From assembly GCA_964469155.1 (NCBI GenBank), contig CAYXXU010000001.1, positions 110,138 to 174,137 of the forward strand: a DNA stretch of 64,000 bases. Reading direction: 5' to 3'. A model generated the notes under the pieces. The model saw nothing but the letters and a program-made list of their open reading frames with translations, did not search any database and was not told the origin of the DNA. Each line of letters opens with the position of its first letter. Position 1 is the stretch's first letter. This DNA is from CAIWKO01 sp964469155. GTDB lineage: Bacteria; Bacteroidota; Bacteroidia; Bacteroidales; CAIWKO01. This document shows positions 16,920 to 25,337 of this stretch, piece after piece. A program made the translations under genes and the position numbers.

Positions 16920-17570
16920 TTACAACTCTTTCACCAAATCCATCACCACCTTGGGATAATAGGGCGATTCAACTATTTTTTTAAGGTTCACCAGATTGGA
17001 ATGAGGAGTTCCGGTGATAAAAGCATTCACGATAGCGGCAGGAACATAACCTCCGGTTTCGCAATGCACCTGGTAAACCACTTTGGTTACCCCTTTGGCA
17101 ACAGGAGTCAGTTGCCAGAAACCTTTCAAACTGGGCACCCTTACCCTGTCGGGTTTAGCCGGTATAAAATCTTTTACTCCATTAAGGGTAATGGTAACCA
17201 CCCTGGTGGCGGTGTCCTGGGTTACCTTATAATTTACACAGGCATCACGATCAACCACCGGCCAGGGAGTTTTGATTACATAATAGGAATAGCCCGATCC
17301 TTTACTGATTTTTTTTACCCGTTCAGCAAAGCTACAGTTTTTCATCCATTTCACATAACCCGGAATACTATCTATAACCGAAAGTATGGTTCCCATATTC
17401 GATTTGATGGTGACTTCACCCCTCACCTCCTGCACGTTCGACCCTTCTATCGACCGTGTATAGATCTTCACCTGCTCTTCGTCGACCCTCAGATCCCACT
17501 TCTGACCAAAGGAATTAAAAGAGATCAGAACCGAAATAAGTATGGTTAAAAAAAGTTTTAGGTTGCTCAT
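16920..17570 (-). CDS. Secreted START-domain lipid-binding-like protein (copy 2)
   Basis: The 216-aa product has a signal peptide (MSNLKLFLTILISVLISFNS) and a START-like domain that aligns along its length with the neighbouring copy (KWMKNCSFAERVKKIS, TPWPVVDRDACVNY, GFWQLTPVAKGVTKVVYQ, VPAAIVNAFITGTP). The two genes are clearly a tandem duplication now separated by a reversed gene. A -7 box lies 41 bp upstream, so it is independently transcribed. Role in transporting or presenting the cluster's lipid-like product is inferred from context only. Confidence 0.82.
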   Translation of the reverse strand: MSNLKLFLTILISVLISFNSFGQKWDLRVDEEQVKIYTRSIEGSNVQEVRGEVTIKSNMGTILSVIDSIPGYVKWMKNCSFAERVKKISKGSGYSYYVIKTPWPVVDRDACVNYKVTQDTATRVVTITLNGVKDFIPAKPDRVRVPSLKGFWQLTPVAKGVTKVVYQVHCETGGYVPAAIVNAFITGTPHSNLVNLKKIVESPYYPKVVMDLVKEL

Positions 17571-17611
17571 GCTTGGATCAATTAATTAACAAAGGCAATC
17601 GGATATGATAA

Positions 17612-17619
17612 CAAAGATA
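17612..17619 (-). promoter_or_regulatory. -7 box (TATCTTTG) of START gene 2
   Basis: TATCTTTG on the minus strand, 41 bp before the ATG at 17570. Confidence 0.5.
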
Positions 17620-17620
17620 A

Positions 17621-17896
17621 GAAAAAATTATTACCAGTCGGGTTTCTGTCAGGAAGACTTTTTTTCCATCTGCTTTTAAAATCTATCCCAATCCATTCAC
17701 CGATCATTGTGTCATAGAATTCACGAAAACTTTGCCAGATGTAACGGTGTTTATATACGACGTTTCAGGCAAAATGGTTAAGACTTTACAAAACAGCCAA
17801 AATTCTTCACTGCAAATAGAAAGAGACGGCTTGTCCGGCGGCTTGTATTTTAGCGGCAACTTCAACCTGGGGTTGAGGAAGATTGTTATTGAATAA
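17621..17896 (+). pseudogene. Orphan T9SS C-terminal sorting domain fragment
   Basis: An open frame without a start codon runs from after the stop at 17618-17620 to the TAA at 17894-17896. It reads AFKIYPNPFTDHCVIEF, then VFIYDVSGKMVKTL, then GLSGGLYF and finally LRKIVIE. This is a textbook T9SS type A sorting domain: the YPNPF strand, then the DxxGK strand, the GxY strand and a basic final strand. The secreted cargo domain that should precede it is absent, so this is the 3' remnant of a lost gene. The 63-bp higher-order repeat array begins 53 bp later. Confidence 0.8.
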
Positions 17897-17948
17897 TAAC
17901 TGATTCTTCTATTGGTTTAGATCATCTTTCTGTGGTTGGCGTCCATAG

Positions 17949-18368
17949 TTATAACGATTGCTACTATTCCTTTAACAGATGCAATTATAATTTTAACTGC
18001 AGCGATAATACCCTTAACAGTTGCGACCACAGCTTTAACTGTTGCGACATCACCTTTAATGATTTCGGAAACTGTTAAAGCAATTACGATAACTCCGATA
18101 AGGGAAGTTACATCTCCTTTAATGATTTCGGAAACTGTTAAAGCAATAACGACAACTCCGATAAGGGAAGAGACAACTCCTTTAACGATTTCGGAAACTG
18201 GTAAAGCAATGGTGAATACTCCGATAAGGGAAGTGATATCTCCTTTAATGATTTCCGAAACTGTTAAAGCAATAATGATAACTCCGATAAGGATATCGAC
18301 ATCTTCTTTAATTGTTTCCGAAACTATAAAGCCTTATGTAATAACAATTACAATGATGGAAGAAACTT
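17949..18368. repeat. 21-bp array organised as a 63-bp higher-order repeat (20 units)
   Basis: Twenty consecutive 21-bp units keep phase. The first five are diverged variants (TTTAACTGTTGCGACA-like). From 18054 three different 21-mers alternate as A (CTTTAATGATTTCGGAAAC-), B (TTAAAGCAATAACGA-) and C (CGATAAGGGAAG-), repeated in order five times. Copies of the same letter are nearly identical while A, B and C differ strongly from each other. The A start (CTTTAA) and B start (TTAAAG) form an inverted repeat. Open frames across it are by-products of the period. Confidence 0.92.
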
Positions 18369-18403
18369 GCTACACAATAAGAACACGATTAAAGCTGACT
18401 GCT

Positions 18404-18823
18404 TTACATCAGCCCCCACCTCTTCTTCCAGTCTAAAAAGAATTGGGGTGGGGTTAGATAAAGTTCGCCATCGGGGTTGATGAACACCTGGGTGCTTTCG
18501 CCTGTGGTATAAATCTCTTTGGTTTCGGCATGATAGAGGGTGAAGGTAAACTGCACCTTGGCAGCTTCCGTGTCCACATAAGTGGTTTCGAGCATCAGGG
18601 GGTCGCCGTATTTCAAAGGTTTTTTATAATCGCAGTTCACATTGACCAGGGGCGTAAGCAAGCCCAGTGCGAAGACATCCATATAGCCTATGCTGTATTT
18701 GCGGCCGAAGGCTTCGCGCCCATCCTCAAAATACTTCAGGTAATGACCGTGCCACACAATGCGCAGCGAATCAACCTCATGAAAGCGGATATGGATGGGA
18801 ATAGTTTCTGACAGCACAGGCAT
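18404..18823 (-). CDS. Acyl-CoA/acyl-ACP thioesterase, 4HBT (YbgC/FadM-like) hotdog family
   Basis: This small hotdog enzyme hydrolyses acyl or aroyl thioesters and may release the product or edit intermediates. The 139-aa protein has the family signature RFHEVDSLRIVWHGHYLKYFEDGR at about 13-36, including the catalytic aspartate of EVDS and the WHGxY turn. Length is normal. It is the last gene of the 27,325-18,404 operon, and its ATG overlaps the stop of the ABC permease by one base. It ends 36 bp from the 21/63-bp array. Confidence 0.87.
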   Translation of the reverse strand: MPVLSETIPIHIRFHEVDSLRIVWHGHYLKYFEDGREAFGRKYSIGYMDVFALGLLTPLVNVNCDYKKPLKYGDPLMLETTYVDTEAAKVQFTFTLYHAETKEIYTTGESTQVFINPDGELYLTPPQFFLDWKKRWGLM

Positions 18824-20109
18824 TATTTAACCTTTTTAATGGCTTTGTATGCAAAAGCTAAGATAAAGGAAGATGTTCCGAAAAGGAAGATCTTGAAGAT
18901 ATTATGCGCCACATCTTTCAAATCGGCATTGCGCAAAAACAGATCGTAGAAACTGGTGAGCGACCAGCTCAATGGGGAGTAAACGGTCAATCCCTGCATG
19001 CCTTTGGGCATATAATACACCGGCATCCACAGGCCGCCGAGCGAAGCCAAAATAATGATCAGTATCACACCCACCGAGGCCGCCTGCTGATAAGAAGTAG
19101 CCATGGAACCTACCAGCACACCAAAACCAACCGCAGCAAAGGCAGTGATCAGCACCACGGCAGCCAGCGCATCGAAATGGGTGCCTAATTGCAGACCGGG
19201 CATTCCGGCAAACGGAATGATGTAATGACCCATGCTGAAGAGAATGATCACCTGCAACACGCAAACAATAAGATATACCACAATCTTCCCGGCAAAAGTA
19301 GAAACATAGGTGCGAGGCATGGTCACCAGGCGCATATAAGTGCCGCCGTCCTTTTCCTGAATAATACTTCCGGCCAGCGGTATCAGAATAAAGAACATGG
19401 CAAACAAAGTCCAGGAAGGGACATTATGTTGGGTAGAGTTGGGAGCAATAGTATTATCGGGTTTCGAAGCGAATTGTTTGTTCATCGAAATCATTTGGGG
19501 ATAATCGACATTCAGTTTTTTATCGCCCGGTAAAATTTCCGATAATATCTCCGAATACATATTCGAGATCAGTTTGCCGACAATAATGGCCGAATGTTGA
19601 GCAATAGCTCCTTCGACCACCGCTTTTAATGCGTTTTTGGCAGCCGGATCGTAATAAATGTCCACCACTACCGAATCGAAGGAGGCCAATTTGTTCACAG
19701 TATCGCCCAAACCAATCTCTGCAAAAGTTTTCAGAACCAGTTTCCGGGCATTGCTTCTGAGGGTATCGGTGGCGCCATTGGGGATGATAACTCCCGCAGG
19801 GTATTTACCATCGGCTATCAATTGTCTTGTGCGGGTTCTATCCAGGTTTTGGCCATCAACCGAATCGAGTACGGTAAAAGCATTGGTTTCGTCGAGACCT
19901 TTTTTCACGGCATTGCCCAAACTATCGTTCGACGGATTGCAATAAAGAATAGGTATCTGGTGATCGACCAGCGAATTCAGTGCCGAATCTTCTATCACCG
20001 TCATCACAAAAACCAGTATTACGGGCATCACAAACAATGAAATCATGCCAGCCCTATCGCGTATCAGTAATAAAATTTCTTTTACAAACGAAGCTAAAAA
20101 TTTGTTCAT
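18823..20109 (-). CDS. ABC-2 type transporter permease (exporter copy 1)
   Basis: The 428-aa membrane protein has an N-terminal helix after a short cytoplasmic tail (FVKEILLLIRDRAGMISLF). A long extracytoplasmic domain of about 190 residues follows, then five to six C-terminal helices with the ABC-2 signature region (PLAGSIIQEKDGGTYMRL, GGLWMPVYYMPKGMQ). This is the DrrB/YhhJ-like architecture used for export of drugs, lipids and glycolipids. The matching ATPase lies 13 bp upstream and a BtrH-like protein precedes that. A second, homologous exporter is at 35288-37492. Confidence 0.88.
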   Translation of the reverse strand: MNKFLASFVKEILLLIRDRAGMISLFVMPVILVFVMTVIEDSALNSLVDHQIPILYCNPSNDSLGNAVKKGLDETNAFTVLDSVDGQNLDRTRTRQLIADGKYPAGVIIPNGATDTLRSNARKLVLKTFAEIGLGDTVNKLASFDSVVVDIYYDPAAKNALKAVVEGAIAQHSAIIVGKLISNMYSEILSEILPGDKKLNVDYPQMISMNKQFASKPDNTIAPNSTQHNVPSWTLFAMFFILIPLAGSIIQEKDGGTYMRLVTMPRTYVSTFAGKIVVYLIVCVLQVIILFSMGHYIIPFAGMPGLQLGTHFDALAAVVLITAFAAVGFGVLVGSMATSYQQAASVGVILIIILASLGGLWMPVYYMPKGMQGLTVYSPLSWSLTSFYDLFLRNADLKDVAHNIFKIFLFGTSSFILAFAYKAIKKVK

Positions 20110-20122
20110 GATCGTTTATATT

Positions 20123-20875
20123 TTAATCCCGTAAGTCTTTTCCGGTGAGTTGTAAAAATACTTCTTCGAGGGTGGTGCAACCCGCGGTTTCGGCTATCAA
20201 TTCTAGGGGTGAGCCCAGTTTTATAATATTTCCGTCGTCGATAAAAGCGACTCTTGTGCAGAGCAATTCAGCTTCCTGAAGATAATGTGACGTATAAATA
20301 ATGGTGGTTCCTGATTTGTTGAGCTCTTTTAAATACAGCACAATTTGATTTCTGGATTGCACGTCCACCCCTACGGTAGGCTCATCCAGAATAACAATCT
20401 TCGGATCGTGCAATAAACCGGCCACCAGATTGATGCGGCGTTTCATGCCGCCCGAAAAGGTCTTCACCTGTTTCTTCAGGCTGTCTTCCATGCCCAGCAG
20501 TTCAGCATATTTATTGATGCGCTCTTTCAATACTTTTCCTTTCAAACCGTACATTCTCCCGATAAACCGCAGGTTTTCGTAAGCCGTAAGGGTTGGATAC
20601 AGGGCAATATCCTGGGGCACTATTCCTATCAGATGTTTGATCTGCTCCTTATCTTGGGTCACCGAAAGTCCGTCAATATAAACCTCGCCATGCGAAGGAG
20701 AAAAAAGCCCGCAAAGAATGGATATGGTGGTGGTTTTGCCGGCACCATTGGGTCCCAATAAGCCAAACACTTCGCCCTGACGGATATGGAGCGAAACATG
20801 GTGGATAGCCGGAGTCTTAGATCCTTTGTAGGTCTTGCTAAGATTTACAATCTCAATGATGTGGTTGTTCGTCAT
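20123..20875 (-). CDS. ABC transporter ATP-binding protein (exporter copy 1)
   Basis: From the ATG at 20875 the product is 250 aa. It has Walker A GPNGAGKTT at 41-49, Q-loop GIVPQDIALYPTLT, signature TFSGGMKRR at 139-147, Walker B VILDEPTVGVD at 161-171 and the switch histidine in IYTSHYLQEAE. The sequence is of the DrrA/CcmA drug and lipid export type. Its ATG shares one base with the stop of the BtrH-like gene. A longer frame lying inside that gene was rejected. It energises the permease immediately downstream. Confidence 0.93.
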   Translation of the reverse strand: MTNNHIIEIVNLSKTYKGSKTPAIHHVSLHIRQGEVFGLLGPNGAGKTTTISILCGLFSPSHGEVYIDGLSVTQDKEQIKHLIGIVPQDIALYPTLTAYENLRFIGRMYGLKGKVLKERINKYAELLGMEDSLKKQVKTFSGGMKRRINLVAGLLHDPKIVILDEPTVGVDVQSRNQIVLYLKELNKSGTTIIYTSHYLQEAELLCTRVAFIDDGNIIKLGSPLELIAETAGCTTLEEVFLQLTGKDLRD

Positions 20876-21885
20876 CAGTTGAACTTCACTTTTTTGAGTT
20901 TTCTGAAGATCTTTTCTTCGCGGTCGGCACAATCCATAATGATGTCTGCCAGCGCATCGTAAGGTTCTTCGGGCACCGAGCGGTTCTTGCAGTTGCGGGC
21001 ACCCATATAGGAGAAGTCTCTCCAGCGGTTGGCTGCTTCGCCCATTTCGTGCGATAGTTCGTTCAGTTCGGGTTTGTTCAGCATCTCGGCGGCCTGTTTC
21101 AGGAAGGCGCCATAGATGAATCTGTAGCCTGCACCTCCTGTACCTATTTCTTCCAGCGAAAGAATAGCCTGACCGAGATGTTGCGAAGCCACTTTATTTC
21201 CGTATTTCACGGGCCATTTGCGTAACTGCCGTGCGAAAAACCTGATACCTTTCACCCCAACCATCCAGAAAGGAATTTCTATCATTTCATAAACGGTTCT
21301 CTTTATACCCTTGATGGTAGGCTGGCTGAAATCTATTTCGCCTTCGGGAATGTTGGTCATATAGTACATCTTGCCATTGGGAGCAAAAGCGCCTTTGGGA
21401 AACCTTACCTTTTTAAAGTCTTCGTATGATATTTTACACTCACCGGCGATTACGCTGTCGGCAATGCTGTATTCATTGTTCTCTTTACCATACACCACCA
21501 TGTTGTGCATATTATAGTGCATTCGGTATTCCTGTGGGAAAAAGGGCAAATGGAACACACCTACCTGCACACCTACCGGAGTTCCTGTATCCAGCACTCG
21601 GTCGAGTTCGTCCATAGCTTTATCAGGTGATCTGAATGTTTTGCGTTCGTAACCAATGCCGAGGTTTTTGCAGGTGCGGCTGAAAACCAGTCCGGGCAAA
21701 GCCCTGAAAGCTGTGGCAGGCGAATAGTTGATCTTTAAGAATGGAAGGTGGCCGAAATAGTATCCGGCACCTATGCCAAAGGCTAAAGGCTCATTTATTT
21801 TGATCTTATAGTAGCCTAATAAATTAACAATGGCGCCGCTTTCGCAATGTGCCGAAAGCTGCATATGGTCAAAGTTGAGTTTCAT
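20875..21885 (-). CDS. BtrH-like acyltransferase / DUF4872 protein (copy 1)
   Basis: The 336-aa protein opens with SAHCESGAIVNLLGYY. The HCE at 13-15 plus His127 (MHNMVVYG) and Asp143 (YSIADS) make a papain-like Cys-His-Asp set, as in the N-terminal domain of butirosin BtrH. BtrH transfers an acyl chain from an ACP to an amine of the aminoglycoside. The C-terminal half corresponds to the helical DUF4872-like region (GTGGAGYRFIYGAFLKQAAEML). I infer that it moves an acyl group from one of the cluster ACPs to an amine acceptor. It follows a small HTH-like gene. The whole cassette recurs at 35288-39040 with the same catalytic spacing. Confidence 0.78.
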   Translation of the reverse strand: MKLNFDHMQLSAHCESGAIVNLLGYYKIKINEPLAFGIGAGYYFGHLPFLKINYSPATAFRALPGLVFSRTCKNLGIGYERKTFRSPDKAMDELDRVLDTGTPVGVQVGVFHLPFFPQEYRMHYNMHNMVVYGKENNEYSIADSVIAGECKISYEDFKKVRFPKGAFAPNGKMYYMTNIPEGEIDFSQPTIKGIKRTVYEMIEIPFWMVGVKGIRFFARQLRKWPVKYGNKVASQHLGQAILSLEEIGTGGAGYRFIYGAFLKQAAEMLNKPELNELSHEMGEAANRWRDFSYMGARNCKNRSVPEEPYDALADIIMDCADREEKIFRKLKKVKFN

Positions 21886-21895
21886 TGAGTAATTT

Positions 21896-22318
21896 TTAGT
21901 GTTTTAAGTTTATATCCTTCAGTTCTGCAATGGTAACGTTAAAGAAATCGGCATACTTCTGAAGCACTTTATCGCTGAGTTTGTTGAATTTTGCGGGTTT
22001 CATATGTCTTTTGACACGCCATGAGGCAATACCTACATATTGTGATAGGGTCTTAATATCTGTAAGGCACTTTTGCATGTAATATGCTATAGGGCTCAGT
22101 TCCCCGCTCATCACTTTATCCTTTGCATCTTTGATCCTTTCCTTGACGATCTCCCAGCTTGCATTATTTACAATTTCCTTATTGCCCCAGTTTGCCAGTA
22201 ATTCATGCGTATAATTGCCATTCTCATCCATATGATAATGGGTTATCTCGAAATTCAGATCCACTTCAATATTTTCAGCGTCAATTATCTTGACATTGGA
22301 TTTCTTATCGTCCGACAT
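21896..22318 (-). CDS. Small HTH-like protein always paired with BtrH here (copy 1)
   Basis: The 140-aa protein has an acidic, low-similarity N-terminal half. A C-terminal half of about 60 residues (TLSQYVGIASWRVKRHMKP, then LQKYADFFNVTIAELKDI) has the look of an XRE/Cro-type helix-turn-helix. The same C-terminal pattern, including the rare HMKP/HLKP-KF turn and LQKYA-FN-, occurs in the small protein preceding the second BtrH copy (37521-38033). It could be a local regulator or a BtrH partner. I recognise no named family. A perfect -7 box just upstream suggests an internal promoter. Confidence 0.6.
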   Translation of the reverse strand: MSDDKKSNVKIIDAENIEVDLNFEITHYHMDENGNYTHELLANWGNKEIVNNASWEIVKERIKDAKDKVMSGELSPIAYYMQKCLTDIKTLSQYVGIASWRVKRHMKPAKFNKLSDKVLQKYADFFNVTIAELKDINLKH

Positions 22319-22340
22319 TTATTTTTTGATTTAAAGGGTG

Positions 22341-22348
22341 CAAAGGTA
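22341..22348 (-). promoter_or_regulatory. Internal -7 box (TACCTTTG) before the HTH/BtrH/ABC cassette
   Basis: TACCTTTG on the minus strand, 22 bp before the HTH-like ATG and in the 36-bp gap after the hotdog gene. It would let the export cassette be expressed separately from the upstream biosynthetic genes. Confidence 0.5.
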
Positions 22349-22354
22349 GTGAAT

Positions 22355-22780
22355 TTATTCGTTGGGTTTGAGGAATATTTTCATCTCGCACTGAGCCAAA
22401 AGGGTATCGCCACAGTATACTTTACCAGTGATGAGGGTGGCTTCAAACACTTCGTAGTCTACCTGTATCTCTGTTTTCAATTCATCTCCAACCGCAGGCA
22501 AACCAAATATTTTAAGATTCTTGACCGCGCCGATAAATCCCAGAGGCACTTTCTCGTTTTTAACAGAGCACATATAACCTACCCCCAATGCAGCTGATTG
22601 AGCTACATTCTCTATCAGGCCGGGCTCCTTCATTAGGCCGTTTTCTACAAAAATATTACCGGCCAATATGGTGAAACCGCTCACGGTTTTCCCATCGGAA
22701 GCCGATATCAGCTTATCCACCATCACTATGGGCGGCCGTTGCGGTATCAGTTTCAGTATTTCTTTTCCCTGTGCTATCAT
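22355..22780 (-). CDS. Hotdog-fold dehydratase-like protein (FabZ/ApeP-like) without histidine
   Basis: The 141-aa product resembles 3-hydroxyacyl-ACP dehydratases: LIPQRPPIVMVDKL matches the LLPHR.PF..VD. start, and EPGLIENVAQSAA matches the central helix with its glutamate. The FabZ catalytic histidine (HFPGxP) is not present. The region reads FVENGLMKEPG, and the whole protein contains no histidine. It may be a structural partner or use another mechanism. It sits between a radical SAM gene and the HTH-like gene in the operon. Classification is secure at fold level, not at activity level. Confidence 0.75.
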   Translation of the reverse strand: MIAQGKEILKLIPQRPPIVMVDKLISASDGKTVSGFTILAGNIFVENGLMKEPGLIENVAQSAALGVGYMCSVKNEKVPLGFIGAVKNLKIFGLPAVGDELKTEIQVDYEVFEATLITGKVYCGDTLLAQCEMKIFLKPNE

Positions 22781-22783
22781 TTT

Positions 22784-24154
22784 CTATCTGATTAAATATT
22801 CCCACAAAGGGCCTTTTTTATTTCTTGAAATACGCATTTTATTGGTAATGGTAGCTGTATCTTCGTCAGGGAAAACCCATCGTTTGCCGGTGGCTAGCGC
22901 CCTTTCCTTCAGGGTCGGCATATCCACATCCTTAGAGATATAGTATTTCGGTTCCAGCAATAGATCATCTTTGTCAATGATACCTTCCGCCAAAGCCAGG
23001 TCATACAATCGTGTTCCCGGATAAATGCGCATGCCAACAAAAGGAAAGAAAACCGTATTGTTGATTCGCTTGGAGTTTTCGTAAGTTTCGTTGATGGTGG
23101 CATCGGTCTCTCCATAACCGGCCAATATAAGGAAATGGGCATAATCCACCCCCACCTTCACACAAAGGGCCGACTGCTGAATGATATCCTCTACTGTGAA
23201 ATGTTTTTGATAGCTCTGAAGTGTAGCATCGCTTATAGACTCCGTACCGAATTCAATGTGGGTAAGCCCGGAGGCTTTGAAAAGCTTCAGTAGGTCCTCG
23301 GTCAGCCCTTTGGGGAAGAAATAGGCTCCCCAGCGCACCCCGGCCTTGGCTTGAATGAGTTTTTCAGCCAGTTCAATGTTGTACGAATTCTTCATATTAA
23401 ACACCGAATCGGTAAAAAAGATGTAATCTATCCCTTTTTCCTTTTTCAGTCGCAGTATGGTTTCCACAATCTTATCTGTGTTCAGGGTACGTACATTTCG
23501 GCCCTCTATCACGGGATAGGTGCAATAGACACAATTGAAAGGGCAGCCTCTTTTGGTCTGTATGTTCAGCATGCCGCTGTTCATCCAGTAATAATCTACC
23601 AGGTTGTCGTCAAAGCATAGGCTGAGGTCTGTGGTATTGATCTTGCGCGAATTCATTACCACCTGCCCCTGTTTCTTATATACAAGCCCTCCTACCTCGT
23701 CGGGGCTTTCGCCGACATCCAGCTTTTCAATCAGGTCGACCAGGCTTTGTTCGCCTTCGCCCACAATGGCATAGTCGGGTTCCAGTTCCTTAAACAGTGT
23801 CTCGGGGAATATAGAAAATCCGGCCCCACCCATAAAGAGCTTGAAATCCTTATGTGGGTTCTGTTTGATCAGGTTCATAATCTTTTTGTAACCGCCAATA
23901 AAATTATTGGGGTCGTAGGAATTCACCCCGTCGATATTTCGCAGGGATACAGCAATATATTTGGGTCGAAAGTTTTCCAGCAAGGCGCTGAAATCCTTAG
24001 CATTCGACAGGTTAAAATCGAAAAGGCGGATATCGTAGTCATGCAGTTTTTCCGACAGATAAGTAGCCAGGTAAGATATCCCGATAGGATAGACCGGATA
24101 GGGTATGGTCAGGGTATTGGCAGAGACTATAAGTAGTTTATCAGTTGATTTCAT
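22784..24154 (-). CDS. Radical SAM protein with B12-binding-like N-terminal domain (copy 1)
   Basis: The 456-aa protein has a Rossmann-like N-terminal domain of the cobalamin-binding type (ISYLATYLSEKLHDYDIRLFDF), GEGEQSLVDLIEKL at 133-146, then the 4Fe-4S/SAM motif CPFNCVYC with cysteines at 204, 208 and 211. The DxHxxG cobalamin ligand motif is not seen, so B12 binding is uncertain. Members methylate, cyclise or rearrange unactivated carbons in natural-product and lipid pathways. It overlaps the upstream acyltransferase gene by 4 bp. A second protein of the same superfamily is at 32517-33857. Confidence 0.88.
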   Translation of the reverse strand: MKSTDKLLIVSANTLTIPYPVYPIGISYLATYLSEKLHDYDIRLFDFNLSNAKDFSALLENFRPKYIAVSLRNIDGVNSYDPNNFIGGYKKIMNLIKQNPHKDFKLFMGGAGFSIFPETLFKELEPDYAIVGEGEQSLVDLIEKLDVGESPDEVGGLVYKKQGQVVMNSRKINTTDLSLCFDDNLVDYYWMNSGMLNIQTKRGCPFNCVYCTYPVIEGRNVRTLNTDKIVETILRLKKEKGIDYIFFTDSVFNMKNSYNIELAEKLIQAKAGVRWGAYFFPKGLTEDLLKLFKASGLTHIEFGTESISDATLQSYQKHFTVEDIIQQSALCVKVGVDYAHFLILAGYGETDATINETYENSKRINNTVFFPFVGMRIYPGTRLYDLALAEGIIDKDDLLLEPKYYISKDVDMPTLKERALATGKRWVFPDEDTATITNKMRISRNKKGPLWEYLIR

Positions 24155-25053
24155 TTTTCAGTCTGTTTCCAGAAATTATAATAGTTAAACCATTGCACCG
24201 GGTATTTCCTGAGCATTTTCTCAAGTCCGGCCACATATTCAAACACCACCTTCTTCAAGGTTTCCTCGCGCAATTTCAAGTTGCCGAAATTCTCCAACAT
24301 ACGGGGTGGAGTGGCGTAGAAATGATAATGGTATTTGGTTTCTTTCATGGCAAACACATACACAACGGGAACACCGAACTTACCCGCCATATAAAAAGGG
24401 CTTACCGGGAAATCGGCCTCCCCTCCCATAAAAGGGCAGGATATGGTGCGGTTACCCGGCATATAACGGTCGCCGTTCATGGCAATAATTTCTTTGTTAA
24501 GCAATACTTCCCTTATCTTTTCCAAATGCGACATGTCGTTGCCAATAATGATCACACCAATGTTTTTGTCCTGCAACACCTCCGACATATAGTTCTTCAC
24601 CTGGTCGTGCTCGGCTTCAAACATTAAGATATGAATTTTAGTATCCAGTCGCTCCAATAATTGCCCAGCAATCTCCCAGTTTCCCACATGGGCATTCACC
24701 AGTATGCCACCTGTATGCTTGGTTACCAGTCCCCGCAGATGTTCCTCCCCGTCGAAATTAAAAGTATATTTTTTGATCGCACCTGACAACAATGCGATCT
24801 TATCGACCAACATCTTGCCCATCATACAAAAATTGAGATAGGCAAAATAATAAGACTTAACCTTACCGTATTTGTGAATGGAATTGAAATAAAAATAGAT
24901 TGATCTGTATGCCTTTGATGTAGCAAAAAGAAAATATACAGCGACAATTTTCAGGAAAAAATAAGCAAAAGATACTCCAAAATATTTTATAAAGAATACA
25001 AATATTTTATGACCGGTTACTCCACCACGGGTTTTTCCATCCCATTGCGTCAT
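24151..25053 (-). CDS. LpxL/HtrB-like lysophospholipid acyltransferase family protein
   Basis: The 300-aa protein has an N-terminal membrane helix region (about 16-45) and the acyltransferase motif HVGNWE at 122-127 (HX4E). It is followed by GDRYMPGNRTISCPFMGG and GVPVVYVFAMKE, as in lipid A secondary acyltransferases. Similar genes occur inside aryl polyene and flexirubin clusters, where they attach the chain to a membrane lipid or sugar. Here it follows an ACP by 19 bp, the plausible acyl donor. It is probably cluster-specific, not the housekeeping lipid A enzyme. Confidence 0.85.
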   Translation of the reverse strand: MTQWDGKTRGGVTGHKIFVFFIKYFGVSFAYFFLKIVAVYFLFATSKAYRSIYFYFNSIHKYGKVKSYYFAYLNFCMMGKMLVDKIALLSGAIKKYTFNFDGEEHLRGLVTKHTGGILVNAHVGNWEIAGQLLERLDTKIHILMFEAEHDQVKNYMSEVLQDKNIGVIIIGNDMSHLEKIREVLLNKEIIAMNGDRYMPGNRTISCPFMGGEADFPVSPFYMAGKFGVPVVYVFAMKETKYHYHFYATPPRMLENFGNLKLREETLKKVVFEYVAGLEKMLRKYPVQWFNYYNFWKQTEK

Positions 25054-25072
25054 CAGGTCCTCCCTTATCAGG

Positions 25073-25321
25073 TTAGGCTTTGTTCACGTTGGCAATCACG
25101 TAATCGTAAAAATCCTGCAGGGTCTTTACATTCGCCATTTCTTCAGCTTTCACTTTAAATCCGAAGTTCTTTTCAATGATTACGATGATATCAACAAAAT
25201 CGAGGCTGTCTATTCCCAGGTCGGCCTTAAGTTGGGCTTCAGGCTTCAATTGATCCGCTTCCAGTTCAAACTCATCAACCAAAAAATTGTTGATCTTCTC
25301 TATGATTTCCGTTCTTTCCAT
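25073..25321 (-). CDS. Acyl carrier protein
   Basis: The 82-aa ACP carries the phosphopantetheine attachment Ser39 in GIDSLDFVDI. It lies 16 bp after a ketosynthase and before an acyltransferase, so it probably carries the chain elongated by that ketosynthase and donates it to the LpxL-like protein. It is closer to housekeeping-type ACPs than the other two in the window. Confidence 0.93.
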   Translation of the reverse strand: MERTEIIEKINNFLVDEFELEADQLKPEAQLKADLGIDSLDFVDIIVIIEKNFGFKVKAEEMANVKTLQDFYDYVIANVNKA

Positions 25322-25337
25322 ATAATGATTTAGTTTT

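Noticed and set aside
17936..18436. 166-aa ORF, and the idea of a CRISPR array with ~33-bp repeats and ~30-bp spacers
   Set aside because: The 'spacers' are themselves conserved (CGATAAGGGAAG in most copies) and the whole array keeps a 21-bp phase. No cas genes are nearby. The ORF is a by-product of the repeat.
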